The notes below the pieces were generated by a model. It was not told the DNA's origin. It saw nothing but the letters and a program-made list of their open reading frames with translations, and made no database searches. Both the position numbers and the translations under genes were made by a program. From Malus domestica (Eukaryota; Streptophyta; Magnoliopsida; Rosales; Rosaceae): 64,000 nucleotides of DNA. Position 1 is the first letter of the stretch; the number at the start of each line of letters is the position of its first letter. The stretch covers positions 29,771,501-29,835,500 of the forward strand of contig NC_091674.1 of NCBI RefSeq assembly GCF_042453785.1, written 5' to 3'. This document shows, in pieces, positions 10,959 to 22,595 of this stretch.

Positions 10959-13900
10959 TAAAAGAATTGTGCTCGGTTATTTGAGCTTCTTTTCATTTTC
11001 TGTTTATATAGATCTTTACAAGTATAGTTAATTAGAACTTTACAGGTGTTTCTGCATCTGAGTGTGGGCAGCATTGTTTAATACATGCGTGGGCAGCTTT
11101 GTTTGTCCATTTGTTTAATGCATGCGTGGGCAGCATTGCAGAGTCATTCACATGGCTTGGTCTGAGTATGGGCAGCATTGTTTAATGCATGCGTGGGCAG
11201 CTTTGCAGAGTCATTCACATGGCTTGGCAGCTTTGCAGAGTCTTTGACATGGCTTAGTTTATCACACCCCCGCAAGCTGAGCGGTTGCCGGCGAACGGGA
11301 AGCTTGGAAAGAAGATAATTGAAACGAGAAGTGGACAGTCCTTTGGTCAGGAAATCAGCAAGTTGATCTTGCGTAGCAACATAACCAACTTGTAATTCCT
11401 GGCGTGTGACCTTTTCCCGAATGTAATGATAATCGACTTCGACATGGCGAGTGCGGGCATGAAAGACAGGGTTTGAGGCAAGGGAGATTGCAGAAATATT
11501 ATCACACCACACCTTTGGAGGAGATAGATGAAGATGCAGGTCTTGGAAGAGCTTACGAAACCAAGAAATAGTAGCTGCAGTTATGGCAAGTTGTCTGTAT
11601 TCTGATTCTGTGCTAGAGCGAGACACTCCCTTTTGTTTCTTAGAACTCCAGGACACAAGGTTTGGACCAAGAAATATACAGTACCCGCCAGTGGATTTGC
11701 GATCATCCGGATCTCCTGCATAATCAGAGTCGGCAAAGGCAGTGAGGGTGAGAGCTCCAGGTGTATACACAAGGCCATGATCTGGTGTGGACTTCAAATA
11801 GCGAAGTATTCTTTTAACAGCAATCCAGTGTGTTGTGGTTGGTTGATGCATGAACTGGCAAACCTGGTTGACAGAGAAGGCAATATCAGGACGGGTGAAA
11901 GTGAGATATTGGAGTGCACCCACTACACTCCGGAACTTAGTAATATCTTGTAATGGTTCGCCGTCATAAATGCTGAGACGTTTGCCACTGACTGCAGGAG
12001 TGGAGACAGGTTTACAGTCCACCATGTTTGTACGTTGAAGCAAATCAGAAATATATTTAGACTGTGAGAGATGAATGCCATTACTAGAGCGATGAACCTC
12101 CATACCCAAAAAATAATGGAGAGGACCAAGATCTTTCATTGAAAAAACCGAGTCCATGTCCTTGATCAAGGTGTTTATACACTGAATGTTGTTGCCTGTG
12201 ATAAGAATGTCATCTACATAGATTAATAAGTAAATACGAATTAAACCATGACAATACACAAAGAGAGATGAATCTGCTTGGGAGGCCACGAAACCCAGGT
12301 GTTCCAGATGATTAGAAAAACATTGGAACCATGCCCTAGGGGCCTGTTTAAGACCATACAGAGAGCGCCGCAATTTACAGACATGTGTGGGATATTGAGG
12401 ATCAACAAAACCTATAGGTTGTTTCATGTAAACTTCATCAGTTATTGAACCATGTAAAAATGCATTTTGAACATCCAGTTGGCGTATAGGCCATGAAAAA
12501 TGAACAGCCATAGCAATAATAAGGCGGATGGTTGAGTGTGTCACCACTGGACTGAAAGTTTCGCCATAATCAAGACCTGGTTGTTGATGAAAACCATTGG
12601 CCACAAGACGAGCCTTAAACCTGTCAATCGACCCATCAGACTTTCGTTTAATACGAAAAACCCATTTATTTGGTAATACATTCATGGTAGGATTATAAGG
12701 GACCAAAGACCATGTGCCCGCCCGTTGTAGGGCATTGAATTCATCAGCCATAGATGTCCTCCATTCTTGAAATTTATTGGCTTGACTGTAGCAGGTAGGT
12801 TCAGACATAGCAGTGATGGTGGAAGTATGGGCATACTTAGGGTTAGGTTTAGAAATGCCAGCTTTTGCACGTGTAACCATAGGATGGATGGTTGGGGGGG
12901 CTATAGTGATTGGGGTTGTCGAAATGGGAGAAGAAGTAGGAGTCGAAGGGTGGGTGATAGAGACGAGTGAGGGAAAGTGATTGTCTGAAAAAGTGTTGGA
13001 ATGGGTGAGGGAAGTATGGGATAGAGTAGGATGAGATGACGAATTTGGTGGGGATGGAAAAGTGAGTTCAGATGTCCCAAGAGGAACAAGATTGCTATCA
13101 TGCAGAGAGGATGAGACGGGAGTAACACTGAGATTGTCATGAAATGGAAAACAATTTTCATCAAAAATAACATGTTTAGACATGAAGACACGACCTGTGC
13201 ATGGGTCAAGACATCTATACCCTAATTGATTTTGAGAATAACCTAAGAAAACACATTTCTTGGAACGAAAATGCAATTTGTGTGACATGTATGGACGGAT
13301 GTATGGAAAGCAAGCACACCCAAAAACCTTAAAAAAATCATAAGATGGTTCTCGATTAAACAATTTTGTGTATAGAGAAGTTAATTTCAAAACTTTAGTT
13401 GGCAGTCGATTAATCAAAAAATTAGCAGTATGTAGAGCTTCAGCCCAATAGGATTGTGGCATGGATGCATGAGCAAGAAGAGTGAGACCAGTTTCAACCA
13501 AATGACGATGTTTTCGTTCTGCCATACCGTTTTGTTCAGGATGGTGAGGGCATGTATATTGATGATGAATGCCATGTGTTTCCAAATAAGATTTGAAAGT
13601 TTTGTTAATATATTCTCCTCCACCATCCGTTTGAAAAGTTTGGATTTTTGTTTGAAATTTATTCTCCATTTCAGTTTGAAATTTAATAAATGTTGAGAAC
13701 ACATCAGATTTTAGTTTTAATGGATAAAGCCATGTATATCGTGAATAATCATCAATGAAAATCACATAATAGCGAAAACCAGAAATTGACAAAGTAGGGG
13801 ACGTCCATACATCTGAATGAATAAGTTGTAAAGGAAAATGAGAAATAGAATTTGATGGGGAAAATGGCAATTTCTTGCTTTTGCCCAGAGGGCATGAATG

Positions 13901-15768
13901 ACAGACAGAATTAAAATGGTGCCTAGTAAGAGGCAATTTGCTAGAGGAAGCTAAATGCTTTAAAATAAATAACGAAGGATGACCGAGTCTAGAGTGCCAA
14001 ATACGATCATCAACCTTGACTCCCATGCACGAAAACAGTCCATGTCTTTTAATGGAATTAAAACTTGAGTAAGGATAAACACCAGTGTTACTCCGGCCTG
14101 ATAAAAGGATCCTCCCCGAGCGGATATCCTGAACACGGAAGCAATTAGGATGAAGGACAAAGAAACAGTCATTGTCAGAAGAGAATTGATTGATAGATAA
14201 TATATTTTGAGAGGCATCAGGGCAATATAAAGTATTTTTAAGAGTATAGGAGCTAGTAGGAGAGTAAATAAAAGAGGTGCCTATGTGGGAAATGGGCAAA
14301 CCTTGACCACCATTAACACCACCGACTTGATCTATGCCTGTGTACTCCTGTGCATTTGTAAGTTGTCCAGGATCATTAGTAATATGTGTGTTCGCTCCAG
14401 AGTCCAGAAGCCATGTTGTGGGAGCATGAGATGCAGACTGGGGTACACGGGTTGACTGTGCAGCAAGGGCTGTGAGACGAGCACTTGGAACACGGCCTTC
14501 ATAAGAAGTATTCATACGGTTGTAACAGTCAATGGCAGAGTGACCATTACGACGACAAATCTGACAGCGAAGTGGTGGACGATCAGACGAAGAGGGACCT
14601 GCACCAAGAATACCGCCATGGGGACGTCCTGGATTAGGAGCAGCAGCAACATGTGGGCGAGCCTGATTGCCACTATGAGGATGGACAGCACCACGGCCTC
14701 CACCACGGGTAAAGCCTGCATGAGCAGTCTGCCGACGTCCACGATTAGCAAACATGGCAGTCAAGACAGGAGTGTCTCCAGACAAATTGAAGGTAAGGTG
14801 ACGAGCTTCAGCACTGAGCAGCAATGCTTCCAAAGCAGCATACGAAATAGGATTTTCTCGGGCTTGAATGGAGGCGACTGTGTTCTCATACAGTGGTCCA
14901 ACATTATTCAGGATCGTGGCAATTAAGTCCGAGTCAGCAATGGGAGAACCAGATAAGGCTAACTGATCAGCCAAGGTGTTGAGTTTGTCCAAATAATCGG
15001 CAATACTGAGATCACCACGCCGGAGATTGAGAAGTTCCCCGCGAAGTTGAATAACACGATTGTGGGAGGAAGGTGCATATCGGTCCTGTAAAGCCTTCCA
15101 GGCCTCGGCAGCACTAACACATTTGACGACAACATGCATAACAGGAGGAGAGAGAGAACTAGTCAGCCATGATAGAACCATCTGGTCAATTTGGATCCAA
15201 GGTTCGAAGAGAGGATTGATGGTGTCAGTGAGCTGACCATCATCATTCAGTTGATGAGCAGAAGGGCACTGAGAAGTGCTATCAACATATGGCATCAAAC
15301 TGCGACTGCGAAGAAGGGGAACAAACTGGGCACGCCACAAGGGATAATTATGGCAATCAAGTTTGAGAGGGAGAAATGCAGAAACGTTAGTGAGGGCAGC
15401 GGAAGAAGACATTGTATGTGAAAGAGAAATATGTCGTAAGACTTGGAAAAGGGATGATACCATAAAAGAATTGTGCTCGGTTATTTGAGCTTCTTTTCAT
15501 TTTCTGTTTATATAGATCTTTACAAGTATAGTTAATTAGAACTTTACAGGTGTTTCTGCATCTGAGTGTGGGCAGCATTGTTTAATACATGCGTGGGCAG
15601 CTTTGCTTGCCCATTTGTTTAATGCATGCGTGGGCAGCATTGCAGAGTCATTCACATGGCTTGGTCTGAGTATGGGCAGCATTGTTTAATGCATGCGTGG
15701 GCAGCTTTGCAGAGTCATTCACATGGCTTGGCAGCTTTGCAGAGTCTTTGACATGGCTTGGTTTATCA
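10959..15768 (-). mobile_element. Full-length Copia LTR retrotransposon in P450 exon 1
   Basis: This 4,810-bp element has 306-bp LTRs at 10,959-11,264 and 15,463-15,768 and a TACTT duplication on both sides (10,954-10,958 and 15,769-15,773). By eye the LTRs differ at three positions. On the minus strand a TGGTATCA primer site follows the 5' LTR directly, and a GCGGGGGTG purine tract precedes the 3' LTR. The single gag-pol frame is uninterrupted. Structure, duplications and near-identical LTRs indicate a young and potentially autonomous copy. Confidence 0.97.
11144..15412 (-). CDS. Copia gag-pol polyprotein, intact
   Basis: One open frame of about 1,420 codons. In order: gag with a UBN2-type region; a CCHC zinc knuckle (about residue 300 counted from 15,463); protease with DSG (about 354); GAG-pre-integrase WHSRLGHP; an integrase core with its acidic residues; reverse transcriptase with YVDD (12,220-12,209); and RNase H (SSTESEYR). 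The frame is open from 15,463, but that ATG overlaps the primer-binding site, so the ATG at 15,412 is preferred. The C-terminus runs into the 3' LTR, adding a repetitive tail beyond the usual RNase H end. It encodes all proteins needed for retrotransposition. Confidence 0.93.
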   Translation of the reverse strand: MSSSAALTNVSAFLPLKLDCHNYPLWRAQFVPLLRSRSLMPYVDSTSQCPSAHQLNDDGQLTDTINPLFEPWIQIDQMVLSWLTSSLSPPVMHVVVKCVSAAEAWKALQDRYAPSSHNRVIQLRGELLNLRRGDLSIADYLDKLNTLADQLALSGSPIADSDLIATILNNVGPLYENTVASIQARENPISYAALEALLLSAEARHLTFNLSGDTPVLTAMFANRGRRQTAHAGFTRGGGRGAVHPHSGNQARPHVAAAPNPGRPHGGILGAGPSSSDRPPLRCQICRRNGHSAIDCYNRMNTSYEGRVPSARLTALAAQSTRVPQSASHAPTTWLLDSGANTHITNDPGQLTNAQEYTGIDQVGGVNGGQGLPISHIGTSFIYSPTSSYTLKNTLYCPDASQNILSINQFSSDNDCFFVLHPNCFRVQDIRSGRILLSGRSNTGVYPYSSFNSIKRHGLFSCMGVKVDDRIWHSRLGHPSLFILKHLASSSKLPLTRHHFNSVCHSCPLGKSKKLPFSPSNSISHFPLQLIHSDVWTSPTLSISGFRYYVIFIDDYSRYTWLYPLKLKSDVFSTFIKFQTEMENKFQTKIQTFQTDGGGEYINKTFKSYLETHGIHHQYTCPHHPEQNGMAERKHRHLVETGLTLLAHASMPQSYWAEALHTANFLINRLPTKVLKLTSLYTKLFNREPSYDFFKVFGCACFPYIRPYMSHKLHFRSKKCVFLGYSQNQLGYRCLDPCTGRVFMSKHVIFDENCFPFHDNLSVTPVSSSLHDSNLVPLGTSELTFPSPPNSSSHPTLSHTSLTHSNTFSDNHFPSLVSITHPSTPTSSPISTTPITIAPPTIHPMVTRAKAGISKPNPKYAHTSTITAMSEPTCYSQANKFQEWRTSMADEFNALQRAGTWSLVPYNPTMNVLPNKWVFRIKRKSDGSIDRFKARLVANGFHQQPGLDYGETFSPVVTHSTIRLIIAMAVHFSWPIRQLDVQNAFLHGSITDEVYMKQPIGFVDPQYPTHVCKLRRSLYGLKQAPRAWFQCFSNHLEHLGFVASQADSSLFVYCHGLIRIYLLIYVDDILITGNNIQCINTLIKDMDSVFSMKDLGPLHYFLGMEVHRSSNGIHLSQSKYISDLLQRTNMVDCKPVSTPAVSGKRLSIYDGEPLQDITKFRSVVGALQYLTFTRPDIAFSVNQVCQFMHQPTTTHWIAVKRILRYLKSTPDHGLVYTPGALTLTAFADSDYAGDPDDRKSTGGYCIFLGPNLVSWSSKKQKGVSRSSTESEYRQLAITAATISWFRKLFQDLHLHLSPPKVWCDNISAISLASNPVFHARTRHVEVDYHYIREKVTRQELQVGYVATQDQLADFLTKGLSTSRFNYLLSKLPVRRQPLSLRGCDKLSHVKDSAKLPSHVNDSAKLPTHALNNAAHTQTKPCE

Positions 15769-16217
15769 TACTTATCCTATGGGCAAAAGGGCATGGCCCT
15801 AACTAACTATGGTCCATATTGGCGGCAAGTAAGGAAGCTTTGCACCCAGCAGCTTCTTTGTCCGTCAAAAATTGAGTCTTTTTCTCCGTTGAGGAGGGAG
15901 GAGGTGGGGTTGTTGGTTCAGTCGCTTAAGAAGGCCGCAAAGGCAGGTGAGGTGGTGGATCTGAGTAATAAGGTTGGTGAGCTAGTAGAGAACATAATAT
16001 ATAGGATGATATTGGGGAGCCAAAATGATGATTTGTTTGATGTCAAGGGAATTGTTAAGGAGATCGTGTCCTTGATAGGGTCATTTAATATTGGTGATTA
16101 TGTGCCTTTCCTTAGTCCATTTGATCTTCAGGTAAAAATATTTCTCTTTAGTCTTTACCAACTTAATTGTTATATTGAATATCTTCTAATGTCATAAATG
16201 AAAGGACTATATATTTA

Positions 16218-16699
16218 CACTGTTCTAAAATTTTCGTTTAGCGCTGCATAGGCGTTAGGTGGCTGGTCACCATTCCGATTAATCCATAGGGTTTAGAAAA
16301 TTAAGAAAGGGTGCCTAAACAAGTCTAGGGGCCTGCCTAGACCCATCAAGGCACCCACTTAAGTCACGACTCTCACTTAGACAGAAAATATATGACTTTA
16401 ATTTTGCATTTTATTGTTTTTAATATATTGTAAGAGGTACTTGGATGAACCGTCATTATATTCTAGTTCCTCATGCTTCCAATATGTTCTAAGACTTTCT
16501 ACTCTATATTTCATTCTATTTTTCAATTTATGTATCTCAATACAATTATGTATTGTTTAAGTATAAACATGCATTTATCTATATAATATACAATAAGTTT
16601 ACTTAAATTCGCCTAGTCCACCTAGGCCCCCACCTAGCCGCCGAAGCGCTAAGCCTCAATCCGCCGCCCGACTAATGCCTAGCTTCTTTTAAAACCTTG
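16218..16699. mobile_element. hAT-type MITE in the intron of P450 copy 2
   Basis: The 482-bp element is flanked by an exact 8-bp duplication TATATTTA (16,210-16,217 and 16,700-16,707). Imperfect terminal inverted repeats are CACTGTTCTAAAA and CAAGGTTTTAAAA (read inward). It has no coding capacity. It explains nearly half of this enlarged intron. A diverged relative lies after P450 copy 3. Confidence 0.85.
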
Positions 16700-17660
16700 T
16701 ATATTTATCCAATGATATATGTCTTTTATTGAAGGGTTAATTACGCATTACTACCCAACCATTAGAGGTGGAGTAATATTAGAGAGACTAAATTTGTAGA
16801 TAAAATTTTGTACTCAAAATGTCATAAAAGTTGATGATTGGATTATTACCTCAGTGTTCATTAACATGTAATTTAATATTGGTAACGCATCGTTTAATTT
16901 ACAAATTTAATCTGCCTAACATTACTCTTAGAGGTGATTCCAAATTGTCCCTAACTTTTTAAATATTCCAAATAATTACCTAATATTTTAAAAATTAGAC
17001 ATCCGTTGTGACACTAAGAGTGAAGTGACAATTTTCCAGTGTTAAGTGATGATGTCATTAATATATGTGGACAAAAGTTAGTTTTCATTTCAGTCTCTCG
17101 TCTAATAGCTCCTGCTAGTCATATCACCCGACCAACTTTTCTTCATCTCAGGGATTAACCAAACGCGCGAAGAGAACTAGGGCGACAGCCGACCAACTTT
17201 TCGAAAAGATAATTGGAGAACATGAACAGGTTGCTAAGAGTGGGCAATTCCAGTATCATCATCATAAAGACTTTGTGGACGTGCTGCTCTCACTAATGAA
17301 TCAACCATTAAACCCTAACGACAAGCAAGCCTACATGATTGACCGAACAAATGTGAAAGCCATCTTAGTCGACATGATTACGGGTGCCTTCGACACTTCA
17401 TCTAACGCAATCGTTTGGAGCCTCGCAGAACTCTTGAGACACCCAAGGGTAATGAAGCATCTCCAACAAGAGCTTCGAACTGTGATCGGGATGGACCAGA
17501 TGGTGGAAGAGAATGATTTACCAAGGTTTCGTTACTTAAATATGGTGGTCATGGAGAGCTTTAGACTACACCCAGCTGGATCGTTGCTAATCCCTCGTGA
17601 ATCCATGCAGGACAATACAATCGATGGATATTACATACCTAAGAAATCGAGAATCCTAAC

Positions 17661-18824
17661 TGTAGAATTTTTTATGTGTATTTCATATCAAAACAATTAC
17701 AAGATGAAACATTATATAGGAAAAGAAAGAGAACATAAGCCTAACTTGCCTAACTTGCCTAACTTGCCTAACTTGCCTAATTTCCTAACTTGCCTAACTT
17801 GCCTAATTTACACAAAGAAGGTTGACTAGCCTAACTTCACTAGTCATCCAACATGTTTATTTCATGCATGCATTTTAACAAAAGATATGACTTGCATGCA
17901 TTCCAACACTCCCGCTCAAGCTGGATCGAGGGGATTCCTTGAGCCAAGCTTGGACAGAATGCGCATGAACTGAACCGTAGGAAGAGGTTTAGTAAAAATA
18001 ACGCTTTGCTTCTTGCTGCGCCATGTTACCAAATTCCCACTTGAAATGGCTTCGTGCCGCAAACAAACAGTAATGGCTTCGTGCCGCAAACAAACAAACT
18101 TGAAATGGCTTCGTGCTGCAAACAAACAGTAATGGCTTCGTGCCGCAAACAAACAAACTTGAAATGGCTTCGTGCCGCAAACAAAGAATAATGGCTGGCT
18201 TCGTGCCGCAAACAAAGAATAATGGCTTCGTGCCACAAACTTGAACAACGTTAGGTAGAGCTAAAGCATCCATCGAGCTCTCAGCTTCATAATGTTCTCC
18301 AGCCATCTTGGCTTAGAGTAAATGTTCTCCAGCCATCTTGGCTTAGAGTAAATGTTCTTCAGCCATCTTGGCTTAGAGTAAAAGTTCTCCAGCCATCTTG
18401 GCTTAGAGTAAATGTTCTCCAGCCATCTTGGCTTAGAGTAAAAGAAACTTAGCGGAAACGATCAACAGAGCATCCATCGAGCACTCAGCTTCATAATGTT
18501 CTCCAGCCATCTTGGCTTAGAGTAAAAGAAACTTAGCGGAAACGATCAACAGAGCCAGGAATTTAGAGTTCCTGCTCTGATACCATGTAGAATTTTTTAT
18601 GTGTATTTCATATCAAAACAATTACAAGATGAAACATTATATAGGAAAAGAAAGAGAACATAAGCCTAACTTGCCTAACTTGCCTAACTTGTCTAATTTC
18701 CTAACTTGCCTAACTTGCCTAATTTACACAAAGAAGGTTGACTAGCCTAACTTCACTAGTCATCCAACATGTTTATTTCATGCATGCATTTTAACAAAAG
18801 ATATGACTTGCATGCATTCCAACA
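17661..18824 (-). mobile_element. Non-autonomous LTR element (Copia deletion derivative) in P450 exon 2
   Basis: This 1,164-bp element has LTRs 17,661-17,908 (248 bp) and 18,586-18,824 (239 bp); the size gap is one 9-bp CCTAACTTG unit. The duplication CTAAC is at 17,656-17,660 and 18,825-18,829. On the minus strand a TGGTATCAGAGCAGG primer site follows the 5' LTR and a GAGCGGGAG tract precedes the 3' LTR. The internal region keeps scraps of Copia RNase H (a WRSKKQ-like motif and a TKPLPTVQF-like end) with the part between them deleted. It must have moved using another element's proteins. Confidence 0.93.
18041..18570. repeat. Two tandem-repeat blocks inside the small LTR element
   Basis: At 18,041-18,240 units of about 22-36 bp built on ATGGCTTCGTGCCGCAAAC recur six or more times. 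At 18,286-18,450 a 30-bp unit containing CCAGCCATCTTGGCTTAGAG recurs five times. A longer segment that begins GCATCCATCGAGC is then repeated at 18,470-18,555. These arrays create repetitive minus-strand ORFs that are not genes. Confidence 0.9.
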
Positions 18825-19160
18825 CTAACAAACACTTGGGCTATTGGGAGAGATCCCAATGTTTGGTCGGATAATGTGCAACAATTTTACCCTGAAAGGT
18901 TTATAAATAGCAATGTTGACGTCCTGGGACATGACTTCCAGCTTCTACCATTCGGGTCTGGCCGAAGAGGGTGCCCTGGTATACAGTTAGGGCTAACCAC
19001 AGTTCGGCTGGCTTTGGCGAACTTGGTTCACCGCTTTAACTGGGACCTCCCGAGCGACCTCCTACCTGAAGACGTGGACATGGCTGAGACGTTCGGCATG
19101 GCGCCGTCAAAAGCCCAACACTTGCTCGCCGTACCAACTTACCGGCTAGAGACTAATTAA

Positions 19161-19718
19161 TTAGACATTCGTCCATTTGCTATGTATCGGATGGGTGAAA
19201 ATAAATTGTCTATTGCAATTATAAACAATAAGGTCAAAGTGACAAATCAATTAGTAGTTAAAATAATCTTATATAAAGTAAAGGAGAAGCGGAGAACCTC
19301 TAAAAAGTAAAAAATAGAAGGATAATTGGATATGTTGATTAGTTTTCATATTTGATAAAATATTGAGAAAGGTATCAATTGTATCCAGCATCTGTATATT
19401 TGTCATAAAAAAGCAACCCCACCAGCCCCCTCTTCCCTTGGTAGCTTGTCCCCATCCCCAGCCATAATGTTTCACCACCTTTACCCCTCTCCCATCTCAG
19501 ATATTTCACCATCCATCCACTGTCATGTAAGCGCGGCCACAGAAGAAGAAATGTTGTTGCGATGAGTAGCAGCGTGTGGTGTGCAATCAAAAATTTTCAT
19601 CCTCTTATATATTACATATGAGTATAAATTTTTAATAAAAAAATTTTTGACTGAAAAGAAAAATCATTACATATGATTTTATTCATCCTCTTAAACTGTA
19701 ATACTATGTGACTGTTAA
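19161..19718. other. 3' flank of P450 copy 2
   Basis: AT-rich sequence downstream of the copy 2 stop codon. No feature is recognised before the foldback element. Confidence 0.4.
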
Positions 19719-20540
19719 ATTTTAGGCCTAATTGGATAAATGGTCCCCGTGGTCATAAGGTATTCGGATGATAGCCCCTGTGGTAAAAAAATTCGGATTT
19801 AAACCCCTGTGGTCTAAGTCTGTTAGGATTTAAACCCCTGTGGTATAAGTCTGTTAGGATTTATGCCCTTCTGTTAAATAATGCTGATGTGGCTGCCACA
19901 TATGCCACGTGGCTGCCAAATGTCTGTCACGTGGCAAAAATAATAATTTTTAATTTTTTTTTTTAAAACCTGAATTTTTACAAAAAAACAAAAACAAAAA
20001 AAAAACAAACCCAGATCTGCAAGAAGAAGAAGAAGGAAGAGGGAGAGGGAGGAGGGCGCGGGGAGAGGGCTCCGGCGAGGGGGGAGCTAGTCTCCGGTGG
20101 GAAGAAGAAGAAGAAGAAGAAGGAAGAGGGAGAGGGAGGAGTCGCGCGGGGAGACCGGCGGGAAGAAGAAGAAGAAGGAAGAAGGAGAGGGAGGAGGGTC
20201 GCGCGGCGCGGGGGGGGCGGGGAGCTGGCCTCCGGCGGGAAGAAGAAGGAGAAGAAGTTTGGCGGGGGGGGGGGGGGGACGGGCGGAGGGTGGGGGGAGT
20301 TTCTGGGGTTTTTTTTTTTTGTAAAAATTCAGGTTTTAAAAAAAAAAATTAAAAATTATTATTTTTGCCACGTGGCAGACATTTGGCAGCCACGTCAGCA
20401 TTATTTAACAGAATGTCATAAATCCTAACAGACTTATACCACAGGGGTTTAAATCCGAATTTTTTTACCACAGGGGTTATCATCCGAATACCTTATCACC
20501 ACGGGGACCATTTATCCGATTAGACCTAAATTTTATAATA
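19719..20540. mobile_element. Foldback element with long inverted repeats and purine/G-rich core
   Basis: Arms of roughly 220-260 bp (about 19,719-19,985 and 20,318-20,540) are inverted copies at high identity, sharing ATAAATGGTCCCCGTGG, CACAGGGGTTTAAATCC and CACGTGGC blocks. The left arm carries an extra tandem copy of the AAACCCCTGTGG segment. The core (20,018-20,310) is almost all purine on the plus strand, with GAAGAAG and GGGAGGG runs and a run of more than ten Gs near 20,262-20,278. There is no coding capacity. Long arms fit a MULE-like or foldback element; no clear duplication was found, so the class is open. Confidence 0.8.
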
Positions 20541-20694
20541 TGAAGGTAAAATAAGAAACTTCTGAAATATTGCATTAATCGGTTCAATCCCATTTACACA
20601 AACGCAAAATGCAATGCTCTGTACACGTATGTCATTCATATATCATGCACTAGATCGGTATCATCGATTCATCATTGCATGATAACCTTCTCAG

Positions 20695-21530
20695 GGATTG
20701 AACAAGCGCATGAAGAGACTTCAAGACAATCGACCAATTTCTGGAGAAGATAATTGGCGAACACGAACAAGTTTCTAAAAGTGAGCAACTACAAGGCCGC
20801 CCTCAAAATCATAAGGACTTTGTGGAGATGCTGCTTTCATTGATGAACCAACCATTAAACCCCAACAACGAGCAAGTCTACGTAGTCGACCGAATTAATG
20901 TGAAAGCCATCTTACTGGACATGATTTCGGCTGCCTTTGACACGTCAGCGACTGCGATTGTATGGAACCTTGCCGAACTCTTGAGGCATCCTAGGGTAAT
21001 GAAGCTTCTCCAACAAGAGCTCCAAACCGTGATCGGAATGGATAGAGCGGTGGAGGAGAGCAATTTGCCAAAGTTGGCCTACTTGAACAAGGTTGTCAAA
21101 GAGAGCTTTAGGCTACATCCGGTAGCACCGTGCTGATTCCACGTGCATCCATGGAGGACATCACGGTTGATGGATATCATATACCCAAGAAATCCACCAT
21201 CTTTGTGAACATCTGGACGATTGGGCGAGATCCAAGTGTATGGTCAGATAATGTGGAAGAGTTCTACTCTGAAAGGTTTAATGACAGTGACGTTGACCTT
21301 AAGGGGCATGACTTCCAGCTTTTACCATTTGGGTCCGGAAGAAGGGGGTGCCCTGGCATGCAACTAGGGTTAACCACGGTTCGTCTAGTTCTGGTAAATT
21401 TGGTCCACTGCTTCAATTTTGATCTCCCAAGTGGCCTCCTTCCTAACGAGTTGGACATGACTGAGACTTTTAGGCAGTCGCTGTCAAAAACCAAACACTT
21501 GCTTGTCGTGCCCACGTATCACCTACACGA
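20695..21530 (+). pseudogene. CYP736A-like P450 copy 3 (exon 2 only, frameshifted)
   Basis: After a good intron acceptor (TTCTCAG) the sequence matches exon 2 of copies 1 and 2. A frameshift lies near 20,725-20,740, and a second near 21,130 within the segment that follows the ExxR motif. The [10 protein letters not shown] heme loop is intact, but the normal stop is lost and the frame runs on into a MITE-like repeat. No matching exon 1 is found upstream, where the foldback element now sits. It is a non-functional remnant. Confidence 0.92.
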
Positions 21531-21575
21531 TTTAACATTCATAGAGATTAGGTTTTGCATATGGTGTGTATATAC

Positions 21576-21890
21576 CATTGTTCTAAAAATTCTCGCCTAG
21601 TGCCATTTAGGTTCCGTCTAGCACACCCTCGGCGTTTGAAAATTAAGAAATAGCGTCTAGCCTACCTCGGTCGCGACTCTCACTTACAAAATAAATAACT
21701 TTTATTTTGCACTTTATTTTGTTCAATAAATCGTAAGCGGCTTGTTGAATACTTAGATGAATAATCTATGTTATTTTATTTTGCAATTTATGTATCTTAA
21801 TACAATTATGTATTTGTTTTTTATATTTTGCGATTTATATATACATATACTCAATAATAAAGTACCTATTTTTCTTTTTTTATCGCATTT
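21576..21890. mobile_element. Diverged relative of the intronic hAT MITE
   Basis: The sequence starts CATTGTTCTAAAA and follows the same order of motifs as the element at 16,218-16,699: CGCCTAG-type segments, CGACTCTCACTTA, ATTTTGCA, then TATCTTAATACAATTATG. It is shorter and its far end is uncertain. It overlaps the read-through of P450 copy 3. Confidence 0.6.
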
Positions 21891-22029
21891 GTTACGTTAG
21901 ATCGCCAAACCTAAATAAGATAATCGATGACTTTATTGTAAAGATTCATCATCATATTCGTGACATTGTTCCAATCATTCAAAAGGACCATAAACAAAAT
22001 GTAATCTAACACAACTGGCAGGGTTTAGT

Positions 22030-22112
22030 AATTTAACTAATTTAACAACAACCACCACCACTAAACCTTATTGTACTAAGTGGGGTCGGCTGTATGAATC
22101 ATAGAATATAAT
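22030..22112 (-). mobile_element. Au-type SINE fragment
   Basis: On the minus strand, a CCGACCCCACTTAGT motif leads into an AAGGTTTAGTGG and GGTGGTTGTTG tail, resembling the 3' end of plant Au SINEs. Only the 3' portion is recognisable. The call rests on remembered family features. Confidence 0.5.
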
Positions 22113-22242
22113 TATGATCGGTTTTGCGCCAGCCAAGTATGTTGTCCTCAATATAACCAGTTTATCAAATGAAATTTTTGTTCTATCCCCGAGTTGTTCT
22201 GGCTGTATATATACACATATCCGACACCTCCCTTGAGTCCCA

Positions 22243-22595
22243 TATGATTATTCTGTTAGCAATAGCCGTCGTCCTCCTTTTTTAGCCTCCTTTTGTCTCT
22301 CATTCACATTCTAACCTCTTGATTCCGGAGTCCAAACCACCGAAAACTGCCGGCTGGCCCCTAGGGCACTACCGATCATTGGTAACCTTCATATAATAGG
22401 TAAGCCCTCCGACGCCTACCCAAAAATTATGGACCTATAACGTCCATTCGCCTAGGCAACAAAACCACCATCGTCCCCCAAGCCGGAGAGCTACTTTTGA
22501 AAACCCACGACACCGTTTTTGCTAGCCGCCCCAAATTCCAAGCCCGAGTACTTATCCGATGGTGCAAGGGGCATTGTCTTGACTGAACATGGATG
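22243..22595 (+). pseudogene. P450 copy 4 (degraded exon 1 remnant)
   Basis: The segment preserves the cluster's leader motif (CACCTCCCTTGAGTCC) and scattered exon 1 blocks: CACTACCGATCATTGGTAAC, GGACCTATAACGTCCATTCG, and a block encoding the [11 protein letters not shown] region. Many small deletions and frameshifts lie between them. The homology fades at about 22,595, and no exon 2 follows. It is a dead tandem copy. Confidence 0.88.

Larger units (their letters stand above)
10624..19160 (+). pseudogene. CYP736A-like P450 copy 2, disrupted by two LTR elements
   Basis: Exon 1 is 10,624-10,958 plus 15,774-16,131, split by a full-length Copia element (duplication TACTT). Exon 2 is 17,152-17,660 plus 18,830-19,160, split by a 1.16-kb LTR element (duplication CTAAC). 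Ignoring the insertions and one copy of each duplication, I see no stop or frameshift. The membrane anchor, I-helix GAFDTS, ExxR, PERF and the [10 protein letters not shown] heme loop all remain. The intron (16,132-17,151) is about 1 kb against 282 bp in copy 1, and 482 bp of it is a hAT MITE. No normal P450 could be made from this allele. The clean reading frame suggests recent loss; an uninterrupted allele may exist elsewhere. Confidence 0.93.

Noticed and set aside
17916-18306. Minus-strand ORFs with repeated FAARSHY / LRHEAI peptides
   Set aside because: They result from tandem repeats of one DNA unit read in three frames. Only the short C-terminal part recalls Copia RNase H.
18286-18555. 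CRISPR-like array of 30-bp repeats
   Set aside because: Units are head-to-tail with no unique spacers, lie inside a plant LTR element and have no cas genes nearby. It is a minisatellite.
20097-20324. Arg/Gly-rich ORF
   Set aside because: Translation of the polypurine core of the foldback element. It has no natural composition and no splice or start context.
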